NCBI GenBank assembly: GCA_002049455.2
Contig: KV918880.1
Span: 1-64,000, forward strand
DNA length: 64,000 bases
DNA from: Porphyra umbilicalis
Taxonomy: Eukaryota > Rhodophyta > Bangiophyceae > Bangiales > Bangiaceae
Direction of reading: 5' to 3'
Every line of letters begins with the position of its first letter. The first letter of the stretch is position 1. Shown piece after piece: positions 10,106 through 20,880 of this stretch. Under the pieces are notes generated by a model. It was not told the origin of the DNA and searched no databases. It was given only the letters and a program-made list of their open reading frames with translations. The translations under genes were made by a program, and so were the position numbers.

Positions 10106-11908
10106 TTACAGACACAACTCGGGGCCGCCACTTAGTCTTGCCCCACCCCATGCCACTCGATACCCCTCCTCCTCGTCCGTGCTCTCAAGCCCCTCTTTAA
10201 CGTCAAGCGTGTGGAGGACGCCCTCAACGCCGCCGTAGGCGTCGGCATCGTCCGTCGTGTTGGCAAAGACAGGGGTGCGGCCGATGCCGCTCTCCACCGG
10301 TGGGGACGGCGAGGACAGGGTTTGCGCGGCCGCCGCGCCCGCGCGCACGATAGAGTCTTCACTCGAATCCTTTCCCGACACAAGGTTCACGCGCTTCTCC
10401 GGGGCGGGCGGCGCGGCCGAGAAATGGGCAGGCGTCAGCGACGGCGACGCCGCCCGCGCCGGAAACAGGTGCCCCGCCATCTCGATGCGCGTCCGATCCG
10501 GGACACAACAGGCCATCATCTGCTCTTCCAGGAGTGCTTTGGGACTCGGCCCATCTCTGGCAGCCGCCTGACTTGCTTGGACCGGGGGTAGCAGCAAGCC
10601 GCGAGAGACGGGAGTTGTGACGCCTTCAAAGAGCCGCCGAGGAGGCTGCGATGGCGTCGGGAGCACGCGCCCCCCGTCCGCCACGGACAGAGCAGCCGCG
10701 CGCGCCACCACGCTGGCACCGCCCGTCCCCACAGAGCTGCTGCCGACCACGCCCGCCGAGTCGACTGCCATTGGCGAATGTTCCGTCGGGGACACCTCGT
10801 TGTCCTCGGGGATTTGGACTAGAAACCAGTAAGGCCCCTCGTACGAGCTTGTCCAAATGCTGCGCAGGCGCTCGACCTCGTCTGTCTGGAGCGCCACCGG
10901 AGCCGGGGACGCCCACACCCCAGACTGGTTCGTCGACATAAACGCCTGGAACCGCACGGGCACCGTGGCATCGCCAATGCGGACGCTCTGTTGAAAGCCC
11001 AGCTCCCGCGACTTGGTCGACGGTGTCGACAAGTAGAGCAGGACGTGCTCTGCCTCGGCGTCGTCAAGAATTGCCAGGATGTCCGACAGCTTGTTGTTGG
11101 ACGTAAAAAATGAGGAGCGCTCCCCCTGAAAGTCCTCGCAGCGGACCACCGCCCCGCTGCTGGAGGCGTCCACATCATTCTTAAAAATGCGATCGGCCGT
11201 GAGGAAGTTGGTGTACGCGGGCAGCGACACAGCCGAGGACAGCGGGATAGGCAAGCCGCCGCGAGTGAGGTGCGCGTTCAGCCCAACTGGGCGCTCGAGC
11301 ATAGGTAAGCTCGTGGCGTGGGGACAACCCGCCAGACGCCGCCGGTCGAATATGCACCTTAAGAGAAAACGTCTGCCGTGAAAAGAATGGAGCCCAAGGA
11401 ATGCCAAGAGCGATGCGAAAAGATTGGAGAATGTTAAAATTGTCAGCGAATCGTACAGTGCTCCCACAGTAATTGCATCGCGCCCAAACGGCAACGCAAA
11501 TGGGCCGCTGCCCCTGGCCCCTGCCACCATGCAGAAGATAGCAAGCATAAATAAACACCACGACACCGATGCTCCCAGCCACCCAAGACCACACAAACGC
11601 ACCTCACCAACCAAAAAGCCGAAATTCATAAAGTTGTCGACAAACTGAACGTACTGACGGCCGTTGAGGAGGAGCCGCAGAGGCCCAGACAGGTCAATGA
11701 AAACCAATGTGGTTCCACAGGATTCCGACGGCCGTTCGGTGCCGGACGGGATGAAGGCGTTGCAAAGTGCCGCGGTGATGCGCACGTGATCCACCGTGTC
11801 GGGCTTGACGTCCGCCAGCGCCATGATAGAGACCGCCGCCGCCAAAGCCCGGCCACGCGCCTGCACCTCCGCGCGGCGCTCCATCTTGGTGATGGGGGAG
11901 ACGGGCAT
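10106..11908 (-). CDS. Hypothetical protein, possibly spliced
   Basis: The ATG at 11908 opens 600 codons ending at 10106, not recognised. Residues 1-100 are ordinary mixed sequence (KMERRAEVQARGRALAAAV, then SCGTTLVFIDLSGPLRLLL). Residues about 105-185 are hydrophobic and could be two membrane helices. However, this stretch starts at a good splice donor (GTGAGG at 11607) and is T-rich in the sense strand, so it may be an in-frame intron ending at a CAG near 11304. The middle (LPAYTNFLTADRIFKNDVD, YEGPYWFLVQIPEDNE) looks globular. The last 200 residues are Ser/Pro/Ala-rich and probably disordered. An ATG eight codons downstream is an alternative start. Confidence 0.5.
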   Translation of the reverse strand: MPVSPITKMERRAEVQARGRALAAAVSIMALADVKPDTVDHVRITAALCNAFIPSGTERPSESCGTTLVFIDLSGPLRLLLNGRQYVQFVDNFMNFGFLVGEVRLCGLGWLGASVSWCLFMLAIFCMVAGARGSGPFALPFGRDAITVGALYDSLTILTFSNLFASLLAFLGLHSFHGRRFLLRCIFDRRRLAGCPHATSLPMLERPVGLNAHLTRGGLPIPLSSAVSLPAYTNFLTADRIFKNDVDASSSGAVVRCEDFQGERSSFFTSNNKLSDILAILDDAEAEHVLLYLSTPSTKSRELGFQQSVRIGDATVPVRFQAFMSTNQSGVWASPAPVALQTDEVERLRSIWTSSYEGPYWFLVQIPEDNEVSPTEHSPMAVDSAGVVGSSSVGTGGASVVARAAALSVADGGRVLPTPSQPPRRLFEGVTTPVSRGLLLPPVQASQAAARDGPSPKALLEEQMMACCVPDRTRIEMAGHLFPARAASPSLTPAHFSAAPPAPEKRVNLVSGKDSSEDSIVRAGAAAAQTLSSPSPPVESGIGRTPVFANTTDDADAYGGVEGVLHTLDVKEGLESTDEEEGYRVAWGGARLSGGPELCL

Positions 11909-12939
11909 TCAGAATTTGAGTGGAGCAGCTAGCAGGGGGGGGGAGGGATCGGGTAGGAGGAGCACAAGTCACGAGGCTGGGTTGGGGAAGAGAGTAGGTG
12001 CGTCGTGCAGTCGACGATCACACCATCAGGTGACGGGTAGGCGACGTGACAAGAAGAGCAAAGGAATGAGAGGCAACCCTGTAATAGTCTGAGGAGAGCT
12101 TTCGTATGACATGACCCTCAGCCCTAGTGCCATTCTTGGCGACAAAAACCGGGCGCCGTGTGTCCACCAGGAGGTCATCGCAAGGACGAGCGCGAGAACA
12201 GGCGCAAGTCAGGCACGACGACTGGCGTGAGGATGGGCGCGAGGACGGGCGCGAGGCCTGGCGCAAGAATGGACGCGGGGGAGGGCGCGAGGACCGGCGC
12301 GAGGACAGGTGTGAGAACTCTCTCAGGGGTCCTGACCGGGACAAATAGGGCTGTCAGACAGCGGACGCGCCGGGGACGGGCCGCCCATAGGGATTCGTCA
12401 TGGGAGCTGCATTGGCTGAAATTGTCCCAGCCAATTCCAGCATGAATACAAGAAGCTCATTGTAATCAGTGCGGAGCTCTGCGCCGGTATAGGGGAAGTA
12501 CTCAGACGAGCACTTAGTGAAGCAACAATCTAGTAAACATGACCACGACAATGGAAATCCGATTTCACAGCTCATTTCTCACACCACGGCACAAGGCACA
12601 CTGTTCGGACCCTGACTTACCACGGGAAAAAAGTGGCAAGGTCCGCTGAAAACCAAATGGGGTGGCTCATGGATGGCACCGATGAATATTATACGTTTCT
12701 GTTCGAACTTAGCTTACTCTGGGGATTGATTGAGAAACCAATTAGTTGCATACAAAATGGATAACTGATGAGTAATAGTAAGACTTTTTGTGGATTACTT
12801 CATAAGTTCGTCAAACGATCAAGCAGCTGTTCTGTAGTTGTCACAATTTCTATAGATCAACTGCCTGCGTTTCGTAAGAGCTTAGTCATAGGGATCAATA
12901 GGAGAGGAAAGTTCGCCCGTGTCCTCTTCGTTGGGAGGC
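11909..12939. other. Spacer at the edge of the mobile-DNA island
   Basis: GC falls steadily here. It contains a G run in the probable leader of the preceding gene, the 12-bp minisatellite listed separately, and then about 600 bases of AT-richer sequence with no gene I can support. Confidence 0.4.
12184..12314. repeat. 12-bp minisatellite, 11 imperfect units
   Basis: Eleven head-to-tail variants of GGACGGGCGCGA; one unit is 11 bases long. The period is divisible by three, and the minus strand reads as a Ser/Arg/Pro-rich open frame. There is no other sign of coding. Confidence 0.8.
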
Positions 12940-15430
12940 CGGAAGGATGCGGAGAGGCGCAACCTGAAGTACTCAATGTGGTCCGAGATATCTGCAATGG
13001 CTTCTTCTTGGCCTCTTGATGAGACATCTTCCAGGGAGATGGGGTGCACCAATGTCATATCGTCGAGGCCTCGAACTCGTGAAAGCGCCTCATACCACGA
13101 CGCCGGAGCAAAGAACTTGGAAGCGTCGCCTTCGTTTTATGTACAGTAAAAGCATTTGCCTGTACAAGAGGTAGCTAGTAAACAATGACCGGAACTGGTA
13201 ACTGTATCCTTTCGCGGACTGCATAAATCGCAATGACCCCGGGCGTTACCTTGGAAAGAGAGGGTCCCCGATAACAGGATGAGTCAAGCTGGACCAAGAC
13301 TACCGGCAGGTCATGCGGTGGACTATCTTGCTCGGCTGAGGAAGCCATTCTGTTACATGCCTCTTCCTTCTATTCATGCGGGTCACCATCCCTTCCGCCG
13401 AAAATGCGATACACCACGCCAGTGGCACTATTGAATAATCCCAACTCGACGCACATGTTGCATGTCAGCATTACACGTTGACCCACGTACAAGTTGAGCG
13501 AATTAGTAACGAATTGATCTTGCCCTCCCGTGGACCTTCTTCGAGACAAGCTTCGTCGAACAATGCTTTGCTTTTCTTGCTGAGTCCTCGCTGGATCTCC
13601 TTCTTTGTCTGTGCAAACAGCAATGTGCGTACATGCTCTGGCTGTTTTCTTTAGTTGCTTACGGTCGTCTGGAGTCAGGCAGTCCCGTTTAAAAGCGACC
13701 TCGTTCTACGCCTGCACCTCCTTGTTCGTTTGCACGATCAAGGTGCTGTCAGTCCAGCGACAATCTGGATTCGATGTCAATGCGGGATCGTGCCTCGAGT
13801 TCAAGTACCGAAGCCCCTCTGCAGAGGGCTTGCCCACTCGAACTGCAGAGGGCACATCGTAGAATGGGCCGTGGTTGCGTTGACCAACAGACAGTTCAAA
13901 GTATGCATCACACTCGGTGTACAGATCGATGTCCATGCTCTCTCATATTGGAACGCTTGGGAATTTCTTTTGCGGCCGTAGCGGCCGAGCCTCAGCTGGA
14001 CTGAGCTGGAATCGGTCCCCGCACATGAGGAAATGGAGGCCTCCAAAGAGAAGATGCGCACAGGATGGGAAGACTTTTCCCAGTCTCTCACTAATCGTGT
14101 TCAAACTAGCGGCTGAGACAAAGCTGATCTTGTCAATGACCAACACTTTGACGCTTTCCTAGTCGCGTCGGAGACGGAGAAGCGTTGCTTCACTCATTTC
14201 TGACCCGTGATTGCACGGCGCACTCCAAAGCTGAATGGAGTGGAATGCCACCAATGTTTGACGCTGCGACACCGGAAAACGCGGTTTTCACGAGCAGCGC
14301 GTGTCTACTGCCACCGGACGTTTCACCTTCGAGCAAATTGTCCAGGCCCAGGCTTTGATTAATCTTCAATGTCACTGTATCTATCAGGTACGACTTTCCG
14401 GTGCCCCCTGGCCCAATCAGGACTACACGATTGCTCGGGAGACCCTTTTTAAGATCATTTTCGAATTCCCTGTGCACGTGACGTTGTTCTGGATCGAAAG
14501 ACTTCATGCGGTCCTCCAGTGCTCGTCGTGCAGTCTCTTCCGAAGAAGCCACATCAGCACCCTCCTTCAGATTCTTCTGTTCACCCCGACTCTTTGTAAA
14601 ATCTGCCCTTCGCTGCACGCTCTCACGTGCCAGTGCCCACCGGTTATGGTGCATTTTTTCAATCTTTCGACCGATCATGTTTCTCTGCTCAAATTCTGGC
14701 AAGCCAGTCGCACTTTCTCCGCTTGCCAGATCCTGATCCTCCTCATGCTCTTACAACGTATCGCCCCACGTCGATCCATCGTCACTGTCGATATTCTCCT
14801 GCCCAAATTCAAACTCTCGGTTCTCCGATGCTTGGGTCTCATCTAAGCCTTTTCGCACATTGAGAGCGGAAGAGGTGGCATGAAAGCCTTGGTAGTGGTC
14901 AATCATGTCCCGGGCGTGGCATGTCCTGGTCATATCGGCGCTAAAAAAAAATGCTTTGGAGATACTCGGATGCCGTGGATCCTTCCCGGAGAATTCGATC
15001 TAGCCGTCGCCACGGTGTGTGTAGAAACAGAATGCCCTTCGAGAAGGTGGCGGCTTCTGTCGGGTCTAGGCGGTAACGAATGGCAACGACAAACTTCTAT
15101 GCCTCTTCGTGGCATATAGGTGCGTTTCAGTCTCCACCCGCCCTACCAATCGAAGAGATTGGCCCTCGTTCTTTGTTATTGTTTTCAAAGAGTATTCAAA
15201 GAGCCACTCGAACACGGGGAGTTTCTCGCAAGAAAAAGAGCGGTCCTCGTAAAACTGCACGTTTTTATTTGTGGCCAATGCGGATCCATTCGGCCGAACG
15301 AACACATCTTGAACTTCTCTGTCGTCGCTGTCCCCAGAGTTTTTAAGGTGCAAATGGAGCGCCGGCACAGTGATGTCCTCGGCTCGATTGATATACCGGC
15401 CCATCAGAACGAATCCAAAGGCGTTCTTTC
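12940..15430 (-). pseudogene. Broken PIF1-type helicase, probably from a Helitron
   Basis: PIF1-family helicases are 5'-3' DNA helicases; Helitrons (rolling-circle DNA transposons) carry one fused to a Rep nuclease. On the minus strand the helicase motifs appear in order: Walker A VVLIGPGGTGKSYLID (about 14420), SGVAASNIGGIPLHSAL (about 14250), Walker B VIDKISFVSAA with FGGLHFLMCGDRFQLSP (about 14010-14140), VGQRVMLTCNMCVELGLFN (about 13440), AFTVHKTKATLP (about 13140) and the closing WYEALSRVRGLDDMTLVHP (about 13070). They lie in several reading frames and with stops between, so the gene is dead. Walker B has DK where DE is usual. Further upstream (15066-15404) a segment with FVRPNG and Leu/Tyr-rich blocks may be the region before the helicase. 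No Rep domain was found. The 5' side is cut off by a miniature transposon at 15466. Confidence 0.7.
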
Positions 15431-15465
15431 AAGCTGACCTACCTCGAGTTCAAAATTCCCATCAT

Positions 15466-15868
15466 CATTGCTGATTCCCGATTTTTGTCTTGGTGGACAG
15501 AGACTGACTTGCGGACCGACTCTCTCCACCAATCAGATACGCCCCTGGGACTGACTTGGTGCGCCTGATTGCTTACATGTGCCCATCCAGCCTGGAAATC
15601 GACATCAGCTCCTCATTTTTTCTGCACTTCTGGCAAGGAGACAGTAGAAAATCTCAAGATCTCGCATGGGCAGCTTGCTCCGTGCCAAGAAAATCGGATC
15701 AAGGGGCAACAAACAGTGAGTTCTGCTGGATGCAAGGTCCTGGCATCGAATGCGGGCTTTCTATTGGCTTCGATGCCTGCTTACTGTCGTTTTCGACCAA
15801 TAGAATGCTGTTATTCACAGTCAGTCTCTGTCTCTGTCCCCCAGGACAAAATTCGGAGATCAGCAATA
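15466..15868 (+). mobile_element. MITE family 1, copy A (403 bp)
   Basis: A short non-autonomous DNA element with imperfect terminal inverted repeats of about 40 bases. The outer end is (T)ATTGCTGATCCCCGAATTTT, followed by a GGACAGAGAC block. Its interior is identical over about 360 bases to copy B (23266-23668). It carries no gene. No clear target-site duplication flanks it. It sits just 5' of the helicase remnant. Confidence 0.85.
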
Positions 15869-16993
15869 CTCTCCTGCTCTGTTGCTTGACCGTCAAATTG
15901 GACGCATTTTTTGAAAGCTTCTGACGAGTCCGAGATGAATTCTTGCTCTTTTCCTGATGTGCGCGGATGTGTGCTGAGCCTATTGTTGTGTGCGGGTGTG
16001 TGCCGCGCACGTTGATGTGTAGGGTGGGGTGGGTTGGTGCCGCGCACACGCCGTGTGCGAGAGGGCGAGAGGGCCGCTCCGCACCAAGTAGAGGACAAGC
16101 CGTTGCCCCAGCCAGCTTATCATCGAGGTCGTTGATCCCCCTAAAGGGTGGGGTCGGCGGTTGCCTGTGCTAGGCGAACCGTGCTTACACTGCGATTTTC
16201 TCGATTCTCGCCGTACTCTCACAATCGCGATTTCTCTCGCGGCGAGTGAGACGCTTGCGACGTGCGTGGACATACGTGCCCGTGCACGCCGACCTCGCAT
16301 ACCACGCGTGTGTGTGTGGGTGTGGGAGGGTTCCATTCGCTCACAATCGTACCGATCTCGCATCCGTCGGTAACATCCCGCTTGGGGTGTCACTAGTGAA
16401 GCGGCCGCAATCCCGAGGGAGGTGGCGAGTCACCTGCCTTTTGTAATCCAACTGGGGCTTCGGCCTGTATAAAAGGAGGAACGGGGGTAGTACGGACGGG
16501 GAGGTGGCTGCTCAAGGACTTTGACCCATCTTGTGTGACTTCTGCCACCCGCCCTGATTCGGCGAGCCTCTGGCTCTCCTTCACAGGTGGTAGGGCGAGT
16601 GGCGGCGCTCGTCTCGGAGGACGTCATCCGCGCTTGGGGCGGACGATTATGACGTCCCCGTTGGTTGGCGGTGCTTGAATTTTACATGTGTGGGTGGGTG
16701 GTATCGCATCCTATCCTGCGGACGCACGTGGTAGTGTGCGTGTCGACCGCTGGACTACAAGCAGCTGGCGTTGCGACTGTCGCGTCGAGAGGGAGGTGGT
16801 TCTTCCAACGCGGTGGTCAACGTGCGCGGTGGCTCCTGCTTACCGTTCCAACGGTATATCGGACTCCGGCGGCGTGCTAAAAGCTGTAGGTCGCGCAGAG
16901 GACCTCGTTGCTGACGTGCCGCGGCGGGGTTGGGAGGGACATTGATTCTGGTGTGTTCCTGGTCTCGCTTTCTTGTCCGCCTTGTTGGACGTC
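15869..16993. other. Lower-GC spacer with a TATA-like site
   Basis: Contains GT-rich simple sequence and CG-rich patches but no convincing gene. A good TATA-box match (TATAAAAGG) lies near 16468, about 525 bases before the gag-like ORF at 16994. It could be the promoter of that fossil element or of nothing. Confidence 0.35.
16468..16476 (+). promoter_or_regulatory. TATA-like box
   Basis: TATAAAAGG on the + strand in a GC-rich surround, upstream of the gag-like fossil. The only support is the match to the eukaryotic TATA consensus. Confidence 0.3.
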
Positions 16994-18021
16994 ATGTCGA
17001 GCTTTGTCGGGACTGGGCTTAGGAGCGACGCCCCTGTAGTTTTATGCTCACGTGTGCCGGGCCTTGACCCGCAAGACCTGACTTCTTCTCCGGCGAACTT
17101 CATTCGTATTATTCGTGCCATCAACGCGTCGACGGACGGGAAGCTCGTTAAGGGGGAGCAGCTGAAGCAGAAGGCCGCTGATCTCTTCCCGCCTGCGCGC
17201 ACGTTCAACCACGCTATGATGGAGATGTCGCAGCTGCACCAAGAACTCGTCGAGTGGCTCAATCACGGGGATGTCGGCGGTGTGACGGACAGGTCAACGC
17301 GAACCGTGAAGGCGTTGGCGGCGCAGCTCTATCAAGACGCCGACCGCGTTTAAGCCATCAAGATGGTCGACGATTATAAGCACCAAGATGGTTCTTTTCC
17401 CGTAGTCAAGCTGGCGGTTACTCCTCCAATGCTCCGTGCGCAGACTTGCAATGGTCGCGCGGACGGCTTAAGAGATCTTCAAGAGGACGAACCGAGCAGC
17501 GCGGGCTCCTCGTGCATTACTCGTGTGCCACTGCATCCAAGCTCAGATGCTCGCTATTGCCATGGGTCAGCGCCTGTTGATCGACAAGAGGATGTTCCTT
17601 TTGGGGGCACTGCTGTTCTCGAAGGAGATGCTGATGGTTCTCGCCATAAAGCCCTCCATGGCGACGTACGGTCTCGCTCGCGTAAGGGCGAGGCCAGCTG
17701 CCGCGGTGTGGGCGGTAGCCGATCCTTCCATGACGCGGGTGGCCGCGTAGGTGGTGCTTATTAAGGTGGCTCAGACGCTTACGTGCGCGCTTCCAGCAGT
17801 CATCGCGGTGCATCGGGCTCGGTGGGCGGGCTCGCTCGAGACGACGTTTATGCACGCGGACATGGCGCGGGGCTTTCGTACGCCAAAGATGGACACCTGT
17901 CAGCACCACCCGTCGATCGCCAGGCCCATAACATTGGCCAACGCTTCAAGGATATGTCGGCCAAGTGCACAGGCAAGGGCGATCAACTTTGAGACAACCA
18001 TGTCCTGCAGTATGACTTAGT

Positions 18022-18422
18022 TATTGCTGATCCTCGAATTTTGTCCTCGGGGACAGAGATAGAGACTGGCTCTGAATAAGAGCACTTTTTTGTTTGAAAC
18101 GACAGTAAGAAGGCATTGAAGCCAATAGAAAGCCTGCCTTCGGTGCAAGGACCTTGCATCTAGTAGAACTCACTGTCTGTTGCCGCTTGATATGCTTTTC
18201 TCGGCACGGAACGAGCTGCCCACACGAGATCTTGAGATTTTCTACTGTCTCCTTGCCAGAAGTGCACAAAATTGAGAAGCTGATGTTGATTTCCAGGCTG
18301 TATGGGCACATGTAAGCAATGGGAAGCACCAAGGCAGTCCCAGGGGCGCAGCTGATTTGTGGAGAGAGTCGGTTCGCAATTCAGTCTGTGTCCACCAGGA
18401 CAAAATTCGGGGATCAGCAATA
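18022..18422 (-). mobile_element. MITE family 1, copy C (401 bp, inverted)
   Basis: Same family as copies A and B but in the opposite orientation and visibly diverged by scattered substitutions and small gaps. Both ends are TATTGCTGATCC-type inverted repeats. The hexamer ATGACT occurs a few bases outside each end, a possible imperfect target duplication. It lies inside the gag-like fossil. Confidence 0.85.
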
Positions 18423-18969
18423 CACATGACTACGGGGTCGACGCAGGTAACAAGATGGCCTTCTTGCACATCATCCTCGCGGGAGACGCGTTACGCTTGT
18501 TCCTTGACCATCTTGTGGGCAGCGCGACGTCGTACGCTGACGCCTGCTCGCGCGTTTGTAGTCGTGACCTCTCTCCGGTTGACCAGGAGCGGGCGAAGAA
18601 TGACCTACAACGCTTTCGTATGAGCGTTTTCGTGGCCAAGCGCATGTCGGAGGCAGTGGCTGTAGACGAGACTTACAAAACGGTGAAGCACATGTCCAAG
18701 AAAATGCCGAAGGGTTTCGCCAATGACCAGCATCGCGCCAACTTTCCCGGCTCCGCCGTCATCGGCCCACAATGGGCGAAGCAGCCCTTCATCGTGTTGG
18801 GTGTTGGTGCCGTCGGCTTTCAGGACCTGTACCGAGAGCTGCAGGCTGCTCTCGCGTTGAAAAACGACTCTGACGCGGCTTCCGGGCGAGACCGCGCGCC
18901 GGAACGTGGTGGGGATACGACCGCGGCCGGTGTGTTCTACCACGGGCAGGGTCGGTACCGGGTCGCCAA

Positions 18970-20383
18970 CAAGGGCTTGAGAATCCGCCATATTTGTGAC
19001 AACTCAGATATACTCGACCCTGCATATTTTGAATCAGATAAGACTTTTGCGGCAACTTCTTGAATACGGAGAAGACAGATATCCGCAGCCAATACCAAAA
19101 GGATATGAAGAAGAATACGGATTCTATCCAGAATACATCAGATTAATGAACAAGCATGTACGACAGGATGTACTTTCAATACGTGTTGGAAAGAAGTACG
19201 AAAGAGCGGGTTGTGCTGCAAGTTGTGCACACGGTCCACGCCAGACCGTGACAAGCATTGAGCTTGCGAAAGTCAATGTCAATTAAGGGGCATCGGCTTT
19301 GGAGTCAATCTTGGTATTTGTCACATCTGTTTCCTGTCGACGACCGGCCCTGAATTTGCTCATTACTGTTCTGCTATTTTGGAACATGTACCTGCGTCCT
19401 TTTTCTCGACTTTAAGTATTGTTAGGCACCTGGCAAGTGAAGTTTCCTGAAGAAGTTGGATGCCTTCATCCCACGCATGCAAAGTCATTGGACTTGCGTT
19501 TATACACATTGGAGCCGTTTACTAGAGACCTTCGGCATGTTAAAAGTGTGTCGACGGCGTGGGTCGGGGACACGTTTCACGCCACGTTAAGCCTTGGACC
19601 CACATTTCCATCCCATATATCGCTAAGGAGGCCCTTCAACCCACGTCAAAAACCGGTACCGACCGAGGTGACCGCAGCCACGTAGCAGTCCATCAGTAGC
19701 GTACATGGCTGTTTCCGCCAATCGCTGGCATCCGTTGGCCTTCGATGCCCGGTCTTATGGGTTGCAAAGGACAGTCGCCCGATCGCTCTTCTCGCACATG
19801 TCCGGCGCCGTTCCCCCGCCGCGTCTCCTCGGTGCCATTGATACCCGTTCCCCCACCACCCACCAACCCACCCACCGACGATCTTTTCTGTCCCATTTTT
19901 ACCACGCTGCTTCGATCATGGTCTTCTACAGTCGACCCGTGATCGCAGGCGTACGCACAGGGCGCCGTCACCGGCGCCGTCGGCAGTGCACCCGCGATCG
20001 CAGGCGTACGCACAGGGCACCGTGCCCGGCGCCGTCGGCAGTGCACCCGAAATCGCAGGCGTGGGCGCACGGCGCCGTCACGGGCGCCGTCAGGAGTCTC
20101 TACCCCGTCACACTGTAAGCGAATCCGCAAGGAGTGTGGCAGGACTGCCGAACCACATTTGATACATGCCGAAGCTCCGAAGGGTGGATGTGGCTTCCTT
20201 AAAAAACCAGTCGGGCGACCCACAAATTACCCACATCCGATACCCACGTCGCAGTTGCCGAAGGTCTCGAATGGCGGTACCATCCAGATGAGAGTATGTA
20301 ACGTGGGGCCTGTTATTTTTGAATATGAGTACATCCGAGTACATCTATCCATTATATCAGAGTGCCATTCATGAAAGCCCCTG
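18970..20383. mobile_element. hAT-like non-autonomous DNA transposon (1414 bp)
   Basis: It is bounded by a perfect 8-bp direct repeat GTCGCCAA (18962-18969 and 20384-20391), the target-duplication length of hAT elements. The ends are short imperfect inverted repeats: CAAGGGCTT at the left and CAGGGGCTT (reverse complement) at the right, with a shared subterminal CTC(A/T)GATATA about 35 bases in. The surrounding gag-like reading resumes exactly across the duplication. Inside I see no hAT transposase. The left part (about 19040-19210) is an AT-rich, coding-like stretch described under findings; the right part is GC-richer with short CGCAGGCGTACGCACAGGG repeats near 19960-20020. Confidence 0.75.
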
Positions 20384-20880
20384 GTCGCCAACAGCGGCGT
20401 TGGAGATCGAGCCCCGGTTCGTCAAGGCGGCGACCGCAAGATAGTGGGCACGGCGCGCACTGATGGCTGCTGGAACTGCGGTGATACATCCCATCGTCTG
20501 GCTGATTGCACCAACGGTCGAATGGACTGGGAGAAGGTCCGCAAGAGCCGCAGCAATTTTTGGGCAGAGCGTCGCCCCGTCAAGGATGTCGCCGCTACTG
20601 TTTAGCACGAGACTTGCAATGATCTCGTTGGCACGTTCATGCTCGGCTCGGACAAGATGCGCGACAGCGTCGAGCATCAGATAGAAGAAGGTGGACCAGA
20701 CACCACCGGTGCTGTGGACGACAAAGATGGGAGTCCGGAGGCCGCGGCGGATGCGGGCGCGCAGCCCGCTGCTTCGGAGCTCTTCTACGCGATGACGGGC
20801 GTCTCTGACGATGCAAGTACCGGCAGCGGTGAACGCGGTCCGAGGTTTCGGCCGGTCGTCTGATCCGTCGACCTTCCCCC

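Larger units (their letters stand above)
16994..20880 (+). mobile_element. Fossil gag-like region of an LTR-type retroelement, with nested insertions
   Basis: Gag-like pieces on the + strand: an N-terminal ORF at 16994-17353, a capsid-like stretch about 18440-18960 (KMAFLHIILAGDALRLFLDH and a basic helical follow-up), and a CCHC zinc knuckle CWNCGDTSHRLADC at 20468-20509. Gag packages the element's RNA; the knuckle binds nucleic acid. The region is interrupted by a MITE (18022-18422) and an hAT-like element (18970-20383), both later arrivals. It is broken in several places beyond those insertions. No polymerase, integrase or flanking long terminal repeats were recognised. The family (Ty1 or Ty3 type) cannot be settled by eye. 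Confidence 0.55.

Noticed and set aside
11358-11607. A 250-base intron in the 600-codon ORF ending at TCTTAAG
   Set aside because: Good-looking sites, but removal shifts the frame into stops. A longer in-frame alternative ending near 11304, or no intron, fits better.
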